The notes beneath the pieces are model-generated. The model ran no database searches. It saw nothing but the letters and a program-made list of their open reading frames with translations, and had not been told where the DNA came from. Position numbers and translations under genes: made by a program. From Mycobacterium sp. GA-1841 (GTDB lineage: Bacteria > Actinomycetota > Actinomycetes > Mycobacteriales > Mycobacteriaceae), in the NCBI RefSeq assembly GCF_001954135.1, contig NZ_MBEQ01000028.1:1-47797 (forward strand): DNA of 47,797 bases, in the 5' to 3' direction. This document shows, one piece after another, positions 1-9,113 of this stretch (positions are counted from its first letter, which is position 1; each line of letters starts with the position of its first letter).

Positions 1-48
1 GTAGGCGGACCGTAACGCCGCCACCGCCTCAACCGCACCTGCCTGCAT
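1..48 (-). CDS. 5' end of a truncated gene, possibly SOS-induced
   Basis: An ATG at 48 opens a frame that runs off the left edge; only the first 16 residues are visible, beginning MQAGAVEAVAALRSAY. The peptide is alanine-rich and helical-looking and cannot be assigned by itself. A LexA-type box ends 4 nt upstream of this ATG. In mycobacteria, DUF222/HNH proteins of the 13E12 family often carry such boxes and start with similar alanine-rich helices, so that family is my guess and not a firm call. Confidence 0.35.
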   Translation of the reverse strand, partial: MQAGAVEAVAALRSAY

Positions 49-51
49 GAT

Positions 52-67
52 TCGAACATACATTCGA
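52..67. promoter_or_regulatory. Candidate LexA (SOS) box
   Basis: The 16-bp site TCGAACATACATTCGA matches the mycobacterial LexA consensus TCGAAC-N4-GTTCGA at 11 of 12 fixed positions (A for G in the right half). It sits 4-19 nt upstream of the minus-strand ATG at 48, where a repressor would cover the promoter. No other gene start is close, so it most likely controls the truncated gene at the left edge. Confidence 0.6.
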
Positions 68-92
68 CCACCGACAAGTCCCGCGGCTCAGG

Positions 93-419
93 TCAGGGCG
101 TATCGCGCTTGGGCAGCAGGGATTCGTGTGCCGATGACGTCGCGGCGCGGAACAGTACGGCGATCAGTGCCAGTGCTCCGAGTGCGACGACCGGGATGGT
201 CCACAGCCGACGCATCGTCAGGGCGCTCCCGCACTTGTCGACGTATTCCTGGCCGGCCGCGGTGGCCTGCACGAGGTGAGCCGAGAACCCGGACCCGCAG
301 GGGATCTGCATGCCGTACTGGTCGAAGTCATTCAGATAGACCGGCATGCTCATCAGGTACAGCCCGATGGCGAGCACCACGGCGCCGGCCAGTCCGATGT
401 AGACAGCGCGATAACTCAC
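93..419 (-). CDS. Small two-helix membrane protein
   Basis: A 108-residue protein with hydrophobic segments at about 6-28 and 72-92 enclosing a roughly 45-residue loop. The loop contains Cys41 (in the context IPCGSGF) and Cys63 (DKCGSAL), which could form a disulfide if the loop faces the periplasm. This two-helix, two-cysteine layout resembles small actinobacterial membrane proteins of unknown function. It lies 10 nt downstream of another small membrane gene on the same strand, so the two are probably co-transcribed. I cannot assign a function. Confidence 0.6.
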   Translation of the reverse strand: MSYRAVYIGLAGAVVLAIGLYLMSMPVYLNDFDQYGMQIPCGSGFSAHLVQATAAGQEYVDKCGSALTMRRLWTIPVVALGALALIAVLFRAATSSAHESLLPKRDTP

Positions 420-429
420 GCATCCCCCT

Positions 430-681
430 TCAGGTCATACAGACGTCGGTGAACAGCAAAACGGGCCACGAGACGATCGACCCGAGGAACGACACCACCG
501 CATCCAGACCGGCCATCGACTGCAGGTGATCGGTATGGGTGCCGGACCAGACGGTGCCGATCAAGAGGTACGGCACCCCCAGCACCACCGCGACGACGAT
601 CAGTTCGCCGAGGGCGGCGCGGTAGGCCAGCAACCTTCGCAACCTGGCAAGCACGAGACCCCCATCCAGCGACGATGCCAT
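430..681 (-). CDS. Small hypothetical membrane protein
   Basis: An 83-residue protein with a basic N-terminal stretch (about 12-26) followed by hydrophobic segments near 26-46 and 62-80, consistent with two membrane helices. The ATG at 681 has no good Shine-Dalgarno sequence. It is transcribed divergently from the double-TetR regulator at 751, with 69 bp between the starts, so the regulator could act here. The next gene, 10 nt downstream, encodes another small membrane protein. No family is recognised. Confidence 0.5.
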   Translation of the reverse strand: MASSLDGGLVLARLRRLLAYRAALGELIVVAVVLGVPYLLIGTVWSGTHTDHLQSMAGLDAVVSFLGSIVSWPVLLFTDVCMT

Positions 682-738
682 CTATGTTAATGACGATTCT
701 CACTGGAACCACCATTTTGACCCGGCTGTTCGGTCGGT

Positions 739-744
739 TAGGGT
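739..744 (+). promoter_or_regulatory. Candidate -10 for a leaderless TetR transcript
   Basis: The hexamer TAGGGT fits the mycobacterial TANNNT -10 pattern and ends 6 nt before the ATG at 751. No Shine-Dalgarno is present, so transcription may start at the ATG itself. This is inferred from spacing only. Confidence 0.35.
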
Positions 745-750
745 GACGGA

Positions 751-1998
751 ATGGCGCGCACCTCGCCCCGGTCGATGGACAGCGGTGCCAATGGTGTGCG
801 ACGACGACCGAAGGATCGAAAGGCCCAGATAGCGCGGGCCTCGGCGGAGTCTTTCAGCGCTCTCGGCTACCACGGGGTGAGCATGGAAGCCATCGCCTCG
901 CGGGTCGGAATTTCGGCAGCCGCGTTGTACCGGCACTATTCCAGCAAGTACGAATTGTTTCGCGACGCGGTGCTCAACCTCAGCCAGCAACTTGTCGACG
1001 GGACGACGTTCGCTGACGAAGCCGAGGGCGACCCGCAGGAGCAGCTGCGCCGGATCGTCGCCGCGCTCAGCGACACCGCGCTGGCCAACCGGGAATCCGG
1101 CGGCCTGCACCGCTGGGAGGCGCGCTATCTGCGCGGCGACGACCAGAGCACCCTGGATGCGCAGGTACGCACCGTGCACCGCCGGATACATCGGCCACTG
1201 ACGCAGTTGCGGCCCGAGCTGAGCTCGCGGGAACGCTGGACGATGTCGACCGCAGTCCTCGGTGTGATCGGCAGCGTCGTCGACCACCGGTCCAAACTGC
1301 CGGCCGGGCAGGTTCGCGCCCTGCTGGCCGACATCTGCGACACCGTGCTGGCCGCCGAACTGCCCGAATTCCCCACGGCGAGCGATCCGGTGGAAACCCC
1401 CCAGCCCGCGGTGACCACCACCAAATACGAAGCGCTGCTCACCGAATCGATGCGACTGTTCAACCTGAACGGCTACCGCGACACCACGATGGAGGACATC
1501 GCCGCCGCGGTCGGCATGCCCGCCTCGGGGATCTACCGGTACTTCTCCGGCAAATCCGACATCCTGGCCGCCGGGTTCCGCCGGGCTGCCGACCGGCTGT
1601 CGGCGGACATGGCCGAGGTGCTCGGTGCGGCTCAGGATCCCGAGCAGGCGCTTGGGGCCCTGATCGACGACTACGTGGCCCGGTCGTTCGACCACCCCGA
1701 ACTCGACTACGTCTACTACACCGAACGTCTGAACATGACCCCGGCCGACCAGAAGATCCTGCGCGACCTGCAGCGTGCGGCCGTGGAATCCTGGGTCGAG
1801 GTGGTCACGCCGGTGCACCCGCAGTGGAGTGCGGGGCAGGCGCGCTTCGCCGTTCATGCGGCGATGGCTTTGGTGATCGACTTGGGCCGGCTCATGAATT
1901 ATCAGAACTCCGAGCCGGCCCGCGCCGTCGTCTCGACGATGATCGATCTCACGCTGCTCGGTCGTTACCGATTACGAACGGCGTTGCCGGCCAGGTAG
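751..1998 (+). CDS. Tandem double-domain TetR family regulator
   Basis: A 415-residue protein, about twice the usual TetR length, made of two complete TetR units in one chain. The first helix-turn-helix is at about 42-66 (AIASRVGISAAALYRHYSSK) and the second at about 243-267 (DIAAAVGMPASGIYRYFSGK). Each is followed by its own helical ligand or dimerisation region, joined by a proline-containing linker near 205-225. One chain could supply both DNA-binding halves, or contact two sites. It is divergent from two small membrane genes and converges on the DoxX-like gene, overlapping its 3' end by 34 bp. The flavin monooxygenase promoter palindrome 1.7 kb away is a possible target. Unusual but known architecture in actinobacteria. 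Confidence 0.85.
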   Translation: MARTSPRSMDSGANGVRRRPKDRKAQIARASAESFSALGYHGVSMEAIASRVGISAAALYRHYSSKYELFRDAVLNLSQQLVDGTTFADEAEGDPQEQLRRIVAALSDTALANRESGGLHRWEARYLRGDDQSTLDAQVRTVHRRIHRPLTQLRPELSSRERWTMSTAVLGVIGSVVDHRSKLPAGQVRALLADICDTVLAAELPEFPTASDPVETPQPAVTTTKYEALLTESMRLFNLNGYRDTTMEDIAAAVGMPASGIYRYFSGKSDILAAGFRRAADRLSADMAEVLGAAQDPEQALGALIDDYVARSFDHPELDYVYYTERLNMTPADQKILRDLQRAAVESWVEVVTPVHPQWSAGQARFAVHAAMALVIDLGRLMNYQNSEPARAVVSTMIDLTLLGRYRLRTALPAR

Positions 1999-2234
1999 GC
2001 CAGGTAACCCAGCGAGCCGATGGCGGCCAGCTTGCGGGTCTTGGGCACGAGCAGCCCCACACCGATGGCGGTCTCGATGCTGCCGTTCGTGTAGATGTGC
2101 TTCTGCGTGTTCTTGGGAAACGCCGGCTTGGTGATCGACTCGAACAGCTGCGGTTTCACGAAATGTGAGATACCGGCACCGGCCAGCCCGAGTCCGGCGA
2201 TCTTGGCCAGCGTGGAGTTGTTGCCCTCTGCCAT
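1965..2234 (-). CDS. DoxX-like small membrane protein
   Basis: An 89-residue protein beginning MAEGNNST. This start is preferred over an upstream in-frame ATG at 2258 because AGAGGA lies at Shine-Dalgarno distance and 2258 would lie inside the flavin monooxygenase gene. The pattern SHFVKPQLFESI, then a Gly-Ser-rich turn, then a GLLVPKTRKLAAIG hydrophobic hairpin resembles DoxX-like (COG4270-type) membrane proteins. These often lie next to oxidoreductases, and their biochemical role is unclear. It starts 16 nt after the monooxygenase stop, so the two probably share a transcript. Confidence 0.65.
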   Translation of the reverse strand: MAEGNNSTLAKIAGLGLAGAGISHFVKPQLFESITKPAFPKNTQKHIYTNGSIETAIGVGLLVPKTRKLAAIGSLGYLAYLAGNAVRNR

Positions 2235-2250
2235 GTGTGATCCTCTCTGA

Positions 2251-3735
2251 TCAGGCAAATGTGTAGTCGCTCAACGGGAATCGTGAAGCTTCTGCGACGG
2301 CCCGGCGGGTCGTCATCGGTCGGAGGAGCGTGGCTTCACCGGCCGGATTGAAATAGTACGACCGTGCCGATGCGCAGTTTCCGAGGGTGAACAGCGAATC
2401 GCCGAGCGCCTCGGTCATGCGGTCCAGGTACTGGGCATTGGCCTGCTCGGTCACCTCGAACGTCGTCGCGTTGCGACGCTTGACCTCGCCGAACAACCGC
2501 GTCATCAGATGCATTTGATACTCCATGGTGTTGAAGAAGTTCAATCCCAGGAATGCGTATGGACTGGCCAGGCTCAGGTAGTTCGGGAAATACGGCATCG
2601 AGACACCCTGATAGGCCTGGAAACGCGTCTCGCGCCACCACTTTCCGAGGTTGCGGCCGTCGCGTCCGATCACCTCGATGGCCGGGAAGTTGGCCTCCCA
2701 CAGATCGAACCCGGTGGCCAGCACCAGGGTGTCGATCTTCGTCGTGGTGCCGTCGGCGTTGACGATCCCGTCGGTTTCGACGCGTTCGATGCCGTCGGCC
2801 TGAAGGTGCACGTGCGGTTTGGTGAACGTCCGGTAGTAGCTGTTGGAGAATGTCGGGCGCTTGCAACCGAAGTCGTAATCCGGGGTCAGCTTGCGGCGCA
2901 GCTCGGGATCGCGGATCGAGGCGAACCGGTGCAGCTTGGCCAGATCGGCCGCTGCGATGTTGAACCGCCGGAAGTGCCGGTGCTTGAGCACCGCGGTGTC
3001 GACCATGAACGCATAGATGCCGTCGGTGACCGCCCGCACCGCGCGCTGGGTCAGCGGGACCCGGGCGAACAACGACTTGATCCGGGCGGAGAACTTCAGG
3101 TCGATCTTGGGCACCACCCAAATCGGGGTGCGCTGGTAGACGGTCAGGTCCGCGGCTGTCTTGGCCAGTTCGGGGATGAGCTGGACGGCGGTGGCGCCGG
3201 TGCCGATGATCGCGATCCGCCGGCCGTCGGGACGGTAGCTGTCGTCCCACTGCGTGGTGTGGATGACGGTGCCGCCGAAATCGTCGATGCCGGGGATGTC
3301 GGGGGTGCGGGGCTGGGACAGGAACCCGGTGGCGGTGAACAGGAACCGGGCGCTGAGCACCTCGCCCTCGGTCAGCGTGACGCGCCAGAGCGAGGCTTCC
3401 TCATCCCAGCGGGCGCCCTCGACCGTGGTGTCGAACCGGATGTGCCGGCGCACGTCGTACTTGTCGGCGACGTCGTCGGCGTAGCGCTTGATCTCGGCGC
3501 CCGTGGAGAACAACCGCGACCATTGTGGATTCGGCTCGAAGAAATAGGAGTACGTCGTGGTGGGCACATCGACGGCCAGGCCCGGGTAATGGTTGACGTA
3601 CCAGGTGCCGCCGAGGTCTTCCTCGCGTTCCAGGATGACGAAGTCGTCGATGCCCAGCCGCTTGAGTTGGATGGCCGCGCCGATGCCGGCGAAACCGGCG
3701 CCGACGATGATCGCCTCGAAATTTCCCGGGCCCAT
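2251..3735 (-). CDS. Baeyer-Villiger-type flavin monooxygenase
   Basis: A 494-residue class B flavoprotein monooxygenase. The FAD Rossmann motif GAGFAG is at 12-17 and GGTW at 42-45. The Baeyer-Villiger fingerprint FxGxxxHxxxW is exact at Phe153, Gly155, His159 and Trp163. The NADPH Rossmann motif GTGATA is at 178-183, and the LATGFD-type motif occurs in the C-terminal half. Such enzymes insert oxygen next to a carbonyl, turning ketones into esters or lactones, or oxidise heteroatoms, using NADPH and O2. The substrate is unknown; a P450 immediately upstream and a DoxX-like gene downstream suggest a lipid, steroid or xenobiotic route. The ATG at 3735 has TACTGT 7 nt upstream, so the gene may have its own leaderless promoter. 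Confidence 0.9.
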   Translation of the reverse strand: MGPGNFEAIIVGAGFAGIGAAIQLKRLGIDDFVILEREEDLGGTWYVNHYPGLAVDVPTTTYSYFFEPNPQWSRLFSTGAEIKRYADDVADKYDVRRHIRFDTTVEGARWDEEASLWRVTLTEGEVLSARFLFTATGFLSQPRTPDIPGIDDFGGTVIHTTQWDDSYRPDGRRIAIIGTGATAVQLIPELAKTAADLTVYQRTPIWVVPKIDLKFSARIKSLFARVPLTQRAVRAVTDGIYAFMVDTAVLKHRHFRRFNIAAADLAKLHRFASIRDPELRRKLTPDYDFGCKRPTFSNSYYRTFTKPHVHLQADGIERVETDGIVNADGTTTKIDTLVLATGFDLWEANFPAIEVIGRDGRNLGKWWRETRFQAYQGVSMPYFPNYLSLASPYAFLGLNFFNTMEYQMHLMTRLFGEVKRRNATTFEVTEQANAQYLDRMTEALGDSLFTLGNCASARSYYFNPAGEATLLRPMTTRRAVAEASRFPLSDYTFA

Positions 3736-3742
3736 GCCGCAA

Positions 3743-3760
3743 ACAGTACCGCAGGTACTG
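3743..3760 (-). promoter_or_regulatory. Monooxygenase promoter -10 overlapped by a perfect palindrome
   Basis: On the minus strand TACTGT (3748-3743) ends 7 nt before the ATG at 3735, fitting a leaderless TANNNT promoter. The palindrome CAGTACC-GCA-GGTACTG at 3744-3760 (perfect 7-bp arms) overlaps five of the six hexamer bases. A further half-site-like GGTACT follows at 3761-3766. A TetR-type repressor bound here would block the polymerase. The nearest candidate is the double TetR at 751. Confidence 0.5.
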
Positions 3761-3777
3761 GGTACTTTGTCGAGGGG

Positions 3778-5166
3778 TCACCCCGGCGGCGACGCGTTTC
3801 GCCTGGTGACGCGGGCCGGAACCGGCCCCGCGGCGACCACGGTGAACGGGCTTGCCACCGGGAACTCGTCGTGCAGCGAGCACATCGAGACCTCACGCAC
3901 GATTGTCGCCAGCGCCAGGGTGGCCTCCAGCATGGCGAAGTGATCGCCGACGCAGGATCGTGGCCCGCCGCCGAAAGGCAGGTACTGCCAGCGATTTCGG
4001 CCGACAGAACGCTCCGGGGTGAACCGGTCCGGGTCGAAGGTCAACGGATCGTCCCACAGCGCCGGATCCCGGTGCAGGGCATAGATGTCGACGCTCGCCA
4101 TCGATCCGGCCTCTGCCCGATAGCCGTCGACCGTGATCTCTTCGCTGAGTACCCGGATCATGCCCGCAGCGGGTGGGCACAACCGCAATGCCTCGTGCAG
4201 TACCCGCACCGTGTAGTCGAGGTGTGGCACGTCGTCCGGGGTGAGCATGCGCTCACCGAGCGCGGTGACCTCGTCGTGAACCCGGGCTTGGATGTCAGGG
4301 CGGCGGCCCAATGTCCACAACGAATAGCACAGCGTGGTCGACGTGGTGTCGTGCCCGGCAAGCATGAAAAGCACCAATTCATGGCATATTTCGTCGTCGG
4401 TGAGCCGGCGACCGGTATCCGGGTCGGTAGCCTCGATGAGTGCCTGGACCAGGGGCGCGTCCCGGCCGGGCTCGGCACGCACCACGGCGAGGATCTCGGC
4501 GGCCAACCGGTGGAGCCGCGCGTTGGCCGCCCGGGCGCGGCGCTGGCCCACCGTCGGGAACCACTGGGGAAGGTTGACCGGTCGCACCGCACGGTCGGCC
4601 ACCCACGACAACGCCGTGCGCAACGCCGGCCCGATCTCGTCGGCCCGCTCGTCGAGGTCCAGCCCCAGCACCGAGCGGCCCAGGGCGCGCAAAGTCAGGA
4701 CACGACAGGCATTGTCGAGGTCGATGCGCTCACCGTGTATCCACCCATCGGTCAACGACTGCGCCGCGGCCGCCATGTGACCGGCGTACCGAGGGACGTG
4801 CTGCTTGGTGAACATCGGCTGCAAGGTGCGACGGCGCGGCAGCCAGCGGTCATGCGGGAGGTCGAGCAGGTTGCCGCCCATGAGCTGCCGCAGCTGCACC
4901 ATCGTGGTGACACCGCCGCGGTCGACGACGCCGTCACGCCGGCTGAGCACATCGTGCGCGCCCTGCGGGGTGGCGACCAGGAGAAGCGGAGGGATCAGCC
5001 ACCGAGGACCGAGCACGGCTCGGGTCACGGGACCGCCGGCCTCGTGCAGTCGCAGCTGACCGACGGCGAAGTCCCGTAACGACTTCAGCTGCTGCCGGTA
5101 GGGCAGCGGATTACGTGGTGCCAGGGGCAGCGCCGTCGACGCCGGCGCGAGCTGGATCTCGACCAT
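3778..5166 (-). CDS. Cytochrome P450 monooxygenase
   Basis: A 462-residue soluble bacterial P450 without a membrane anchor. All hallmark motifs are present: C-helix WxxxR at Trp108-Arg112, I-helix oxygen-activation motif AGHDTT at 270-275, K-helix ExxR at Glu325-Arg328, and heme loop FGGGPRSCVG with the heme-ligating Cys405. It hydroxylates or otherwise oxidises an organic substrate using electrons from a ferredoxin system; none is encoded nearby. It ends 42 bp before the flavin monooxygenase on the same strand. A candidate -10 (TACGCT, 5207-5202) lies about 35 nt upstream of the ATG. The substrate cannot be predicted from sequence. Confidence 0.93.
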   Translation of the reverse strand: MVEIQLAPASTALPLAPRNPLPYRQQLKSLRDFAVGQLRLHEAGGPVTRAVLGPRWLIPPLLLVATPQGAHDVLSRRDGVVDRGGVTTMVQLRQLMGGNLLDLPHDRWLPRRRTLQPMFTKQHVPRYAGHMAAAAQSLTDGWIHGERIDLDNACRVLTLRALGRSVLGLDLDERADEIGPALRTALSWVADRAVRPVNLPQWFPTVGQRRARAANARLHRLAAEILAVVRAEPGRDAPLVQALIEATDPDTGRRLTDDEICHELVLFMLAGHDTTSTTLCYSLWTLGRRPDIQARVHDEVTALGERMLTPDDVPHLDYTVRVLHEALRLCPPAAGMIRVLSEEITVDGYRAEAGSMASVDIYALHRDPALWDDPLTFDPDRFTPERSVGRNRWQYLPFGGGPRSCVGDHFAMLEATLALATIVREVSMCSLHDEFPVASPFTVVAAGPVPARVTRRNASPPG

Positions 5167-5212
5167 GCGTCGAGTCTCCGGTCGTCGGCGTCGGACGGCC
5201 TAGCGTAGTGCG

Positions 5213-5752
5213 TTACCCTATTTTCCCAGTTCGGGGATTTTTGCTGGTCGCAATGCATGTGACGGTGCGGTCCCCGCGTTGCCAGGAGTCCGCGGTCGGA
5301 TACAGCACGAACAGTTGGATCCCGGATTCCTCGTGGGCCGTGGGGGCGTAGCCGGCGAGGGCAGGCGCACACTTGTCGGTGTATTTCATCACCGCGGTGT
5401 CGCCGGGAAAATCCCCGTCGGGCAGCGACAGTACTGCGAACACCTCACCCTTGTGCGGCTGATCGCAACTCACCGTCTTGACGTAGAGCACGCGGCTGCT
5501 GTCGGGAATCTCGGCCAGGCAGTCCCCCGACTTGATCTGGCTGGCGTCGGTGGCACCGCGGTCCCGGGCCAGATAGAACACCGCGCCGGCAGCGACCACC
5601 AGCGCAATCAACACGACGACCGCCAACAACACCCACTTGAGGGCCGAGGAAGGCTTCGGTGGCGGCGCCGAGAACTGGCCCGCCCCGGTGGAATACGGCT
5701 GTGGCGGAGGCGGCGGGTAGTTGTGATTCGGCGGACCGGGCGGGTAGGTCAT
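5213..5752 (-). CDS. Septum-formation-domain membrane protein
   Basis: A 179-residue protein with a proline-rich cytoplasmic N-terminus (1-36), one membrane helix (about 39-64) and an extracytoplasmic domain. The domain starts with SGDCLAEIP and contains conserved cysteines in GDC, SCDQPH, DKCAP and VTCIA contexts. This is the pattern of the actinobacterial septum-formation family (PF13845 type), whose molecular role is poorly known. Its ATG overlaps the stop of the hydrolase gene by 4 bp (ATGA), so it is the last gene of the thiC-led operon. It probably corresponds to Rv0420c. Confidence 0.7.
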   Translation of the reverse strand: MTYPPGPPNHNYPPPPPQPYSTGAGQFSAPPPKPSSALKWVLLAVVVLIALVVAAGAVFYLARDRGATDASQIKSGDCLAEIPDSSRVLYVKTVSCDQPHKGEVFAVLSLPDGDFPGDTAVMKYTDKCAPALAGYAPTAHEESGIQLFVLYPTADSWQRGDRTVTCIATSKNPRTGKIG

Positions 5753-6377
5753 GGCTCGACGATATCGAGTGCCCGCAAGGCCGCGTCCACGGCGAGGGCC
5801 GGCACGTCGACGGCCTTGGACCCGAGATCGTGACGCGCACCCTCGATGACGACGAGCTCGGTCGGACCGGACACCTTTGCCGCTGCAGCGGTGAGCTCGT
5901 CGACCGTGCCGAACGGATCGGAAGTGCCACAGGTGAATACGGTGGGCACCGTGATGCGGGGCAGGTGCTCGGTGCGGGCACGTTCGGGCTTGCCCGGCGG
6001 GTGCAGCGGGTAGGAGAAGAGTGTGAGGACATCCGGCGCGTCTTTATCGCCCGCCGCCGCCACCATCGACGTCATCCGGCCGCCGTAGGAATGACCACCC
6101 GCGATCACCGGGCCGTCGCTGAGAGTGCGGGCCAGGGCGATCGCCTCCGCGATCCCGTCCTGGTCAGCAGCGGCTGACCCGGACGGTGGCCCCTTCGGCC
6201 TGCGCCGGCGGTAGGGCAGGTTGTAGCGGATGGCCAGCCAACCCCGGGATGCCCACTCATCGCAGAGTTTGATCAGCATCGCCGCGTCGCGGTTGCCGCC
6301 CGCGCCGTGAGTGAGGATGACGACGCCCTGGGCCGGTCCTTCCGGTTCGTGCGCGACGCCCGCGATCTCCTCGAGCG

Positions 6378-6381
<4 letters not shown>
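5749..6381 (-). CDS. Alpha/beta hydrolase, KANL3/Tex30-like
   Basis: A 210-residue hydrolase. The chosen ATG at 6381 overlaps the thiD stop (ATGA), whereas a longer frame to 6462 would run deep into thiD. The N-terminal strand leads to LTHGAGGNRD (an oxyanion-type loop), followed by the nucleophile elbow GGHSYGGR with the predicted catalytic Ser, and a late GARHDLG motif with the likely catalytic His; an Asp in the TSDPFGT stretch could complete the triad. This matches dienelactone-hydrolase-like proteins of the Tex30/KANL3 group. Substrate unknown. Its place directly after thiD recalls Rv0421c, but no link to thiamine chemistry is visible. Confidence 0.8.
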
Positions 6382-8854
<2,473 letters not shown>

Positions 8855-8860
8855 TCATCT

Positions 8861-8945
8861 CCCTACGCCGGCATTACCCGGTCAGGTTCTTACGGTCGAC
8901 GGGCGTACCCGTCCTCTCAGTGCGCTCGTGCGCACTCCCGCGTGT
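8861..8945 (-). ncRNA. TPP riboswitch (THI element) upstream of thiC
   Basis: Read on the minus strand, the leader contains the THI-box landmarks in order: ACGCGGGAGTGC, then CTGAGAGGA, a variable hairpin (ACGGGTACGCCCGT), then GACCGTAAGAACCTGACC and GGGTAATGCCGGCGT. The outer ACGC/GCGT pair forms P1. The 3' strand of P1 abuts AGGGAG, the thiC Shine-Dalgarno, so ligand binding probably controls translation initiation by hiding the ribosome site. No U-tract follows, which argues against an intrinsic-terminator mechanism. Confidence 0.93.
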
Positions 8946-8959
8946 GGTTTGCAGTCCCC

Positions 8960-8965
8960 AACGTA
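8960..8965 (-). promoter_or_regulatory. Candidate -10 of the thiC operon
   Basis: TACGTT (8965-8960, minus strand) fits TANNNT and would start the transcript at about 8953, a few nucleotides before the riboswitch P1 stem. The spacing is as expected for a THI leader; no clear -35 is seen. Confidence 0.45.
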
Positions 8966-9022
8966 GCGCAGGCGCGCGGCCAGGGATACCGGGAGTCAGC
9001 CAATTGACAGAAACCGTTCGAG

Positions 9023-9067
9023 TTGCCCTGCCTTGATTTGCATAGCTAATATATGTGTTTTGCATGG
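9023..9067 (+). promoter_or_regulatory. MFS exporter promoter with a 9-bp direct repeat
   Basis: TTGCCC (9023-9028) and TAATAT (9047-9052) are separated by 18 bp and make a plausible -35/-10 pair in an AT-rich island. Two copies of TTTGCATRG (9037-9045 and 9059-9067) lie 22 bp apart, two helical turns, one in the spacer and one over the expected start site. They look like operator half-sites. No regulator gene is adjacent, so the binder is unknown. Confidence 0.5.
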
Positions 9068-9113
9068 TTTCGGGTCCTGACGACCTCCGATTTTGTTCTT
9101 GAAGCGATACGAG

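Noticed and set aside
2509..5079. Long plus-strand frame opposite the monooxygenase and P450 genes
   Set aside because: It is antisense to two genes with complete catalytic motifs and shows no domain signature of its own.
9093..9113. TTG start giving seven extra residues to the MFS exporter
   Set aside because: An ATG at 9114 is a better start and the extra residues lie in the AT-rich promoter region.
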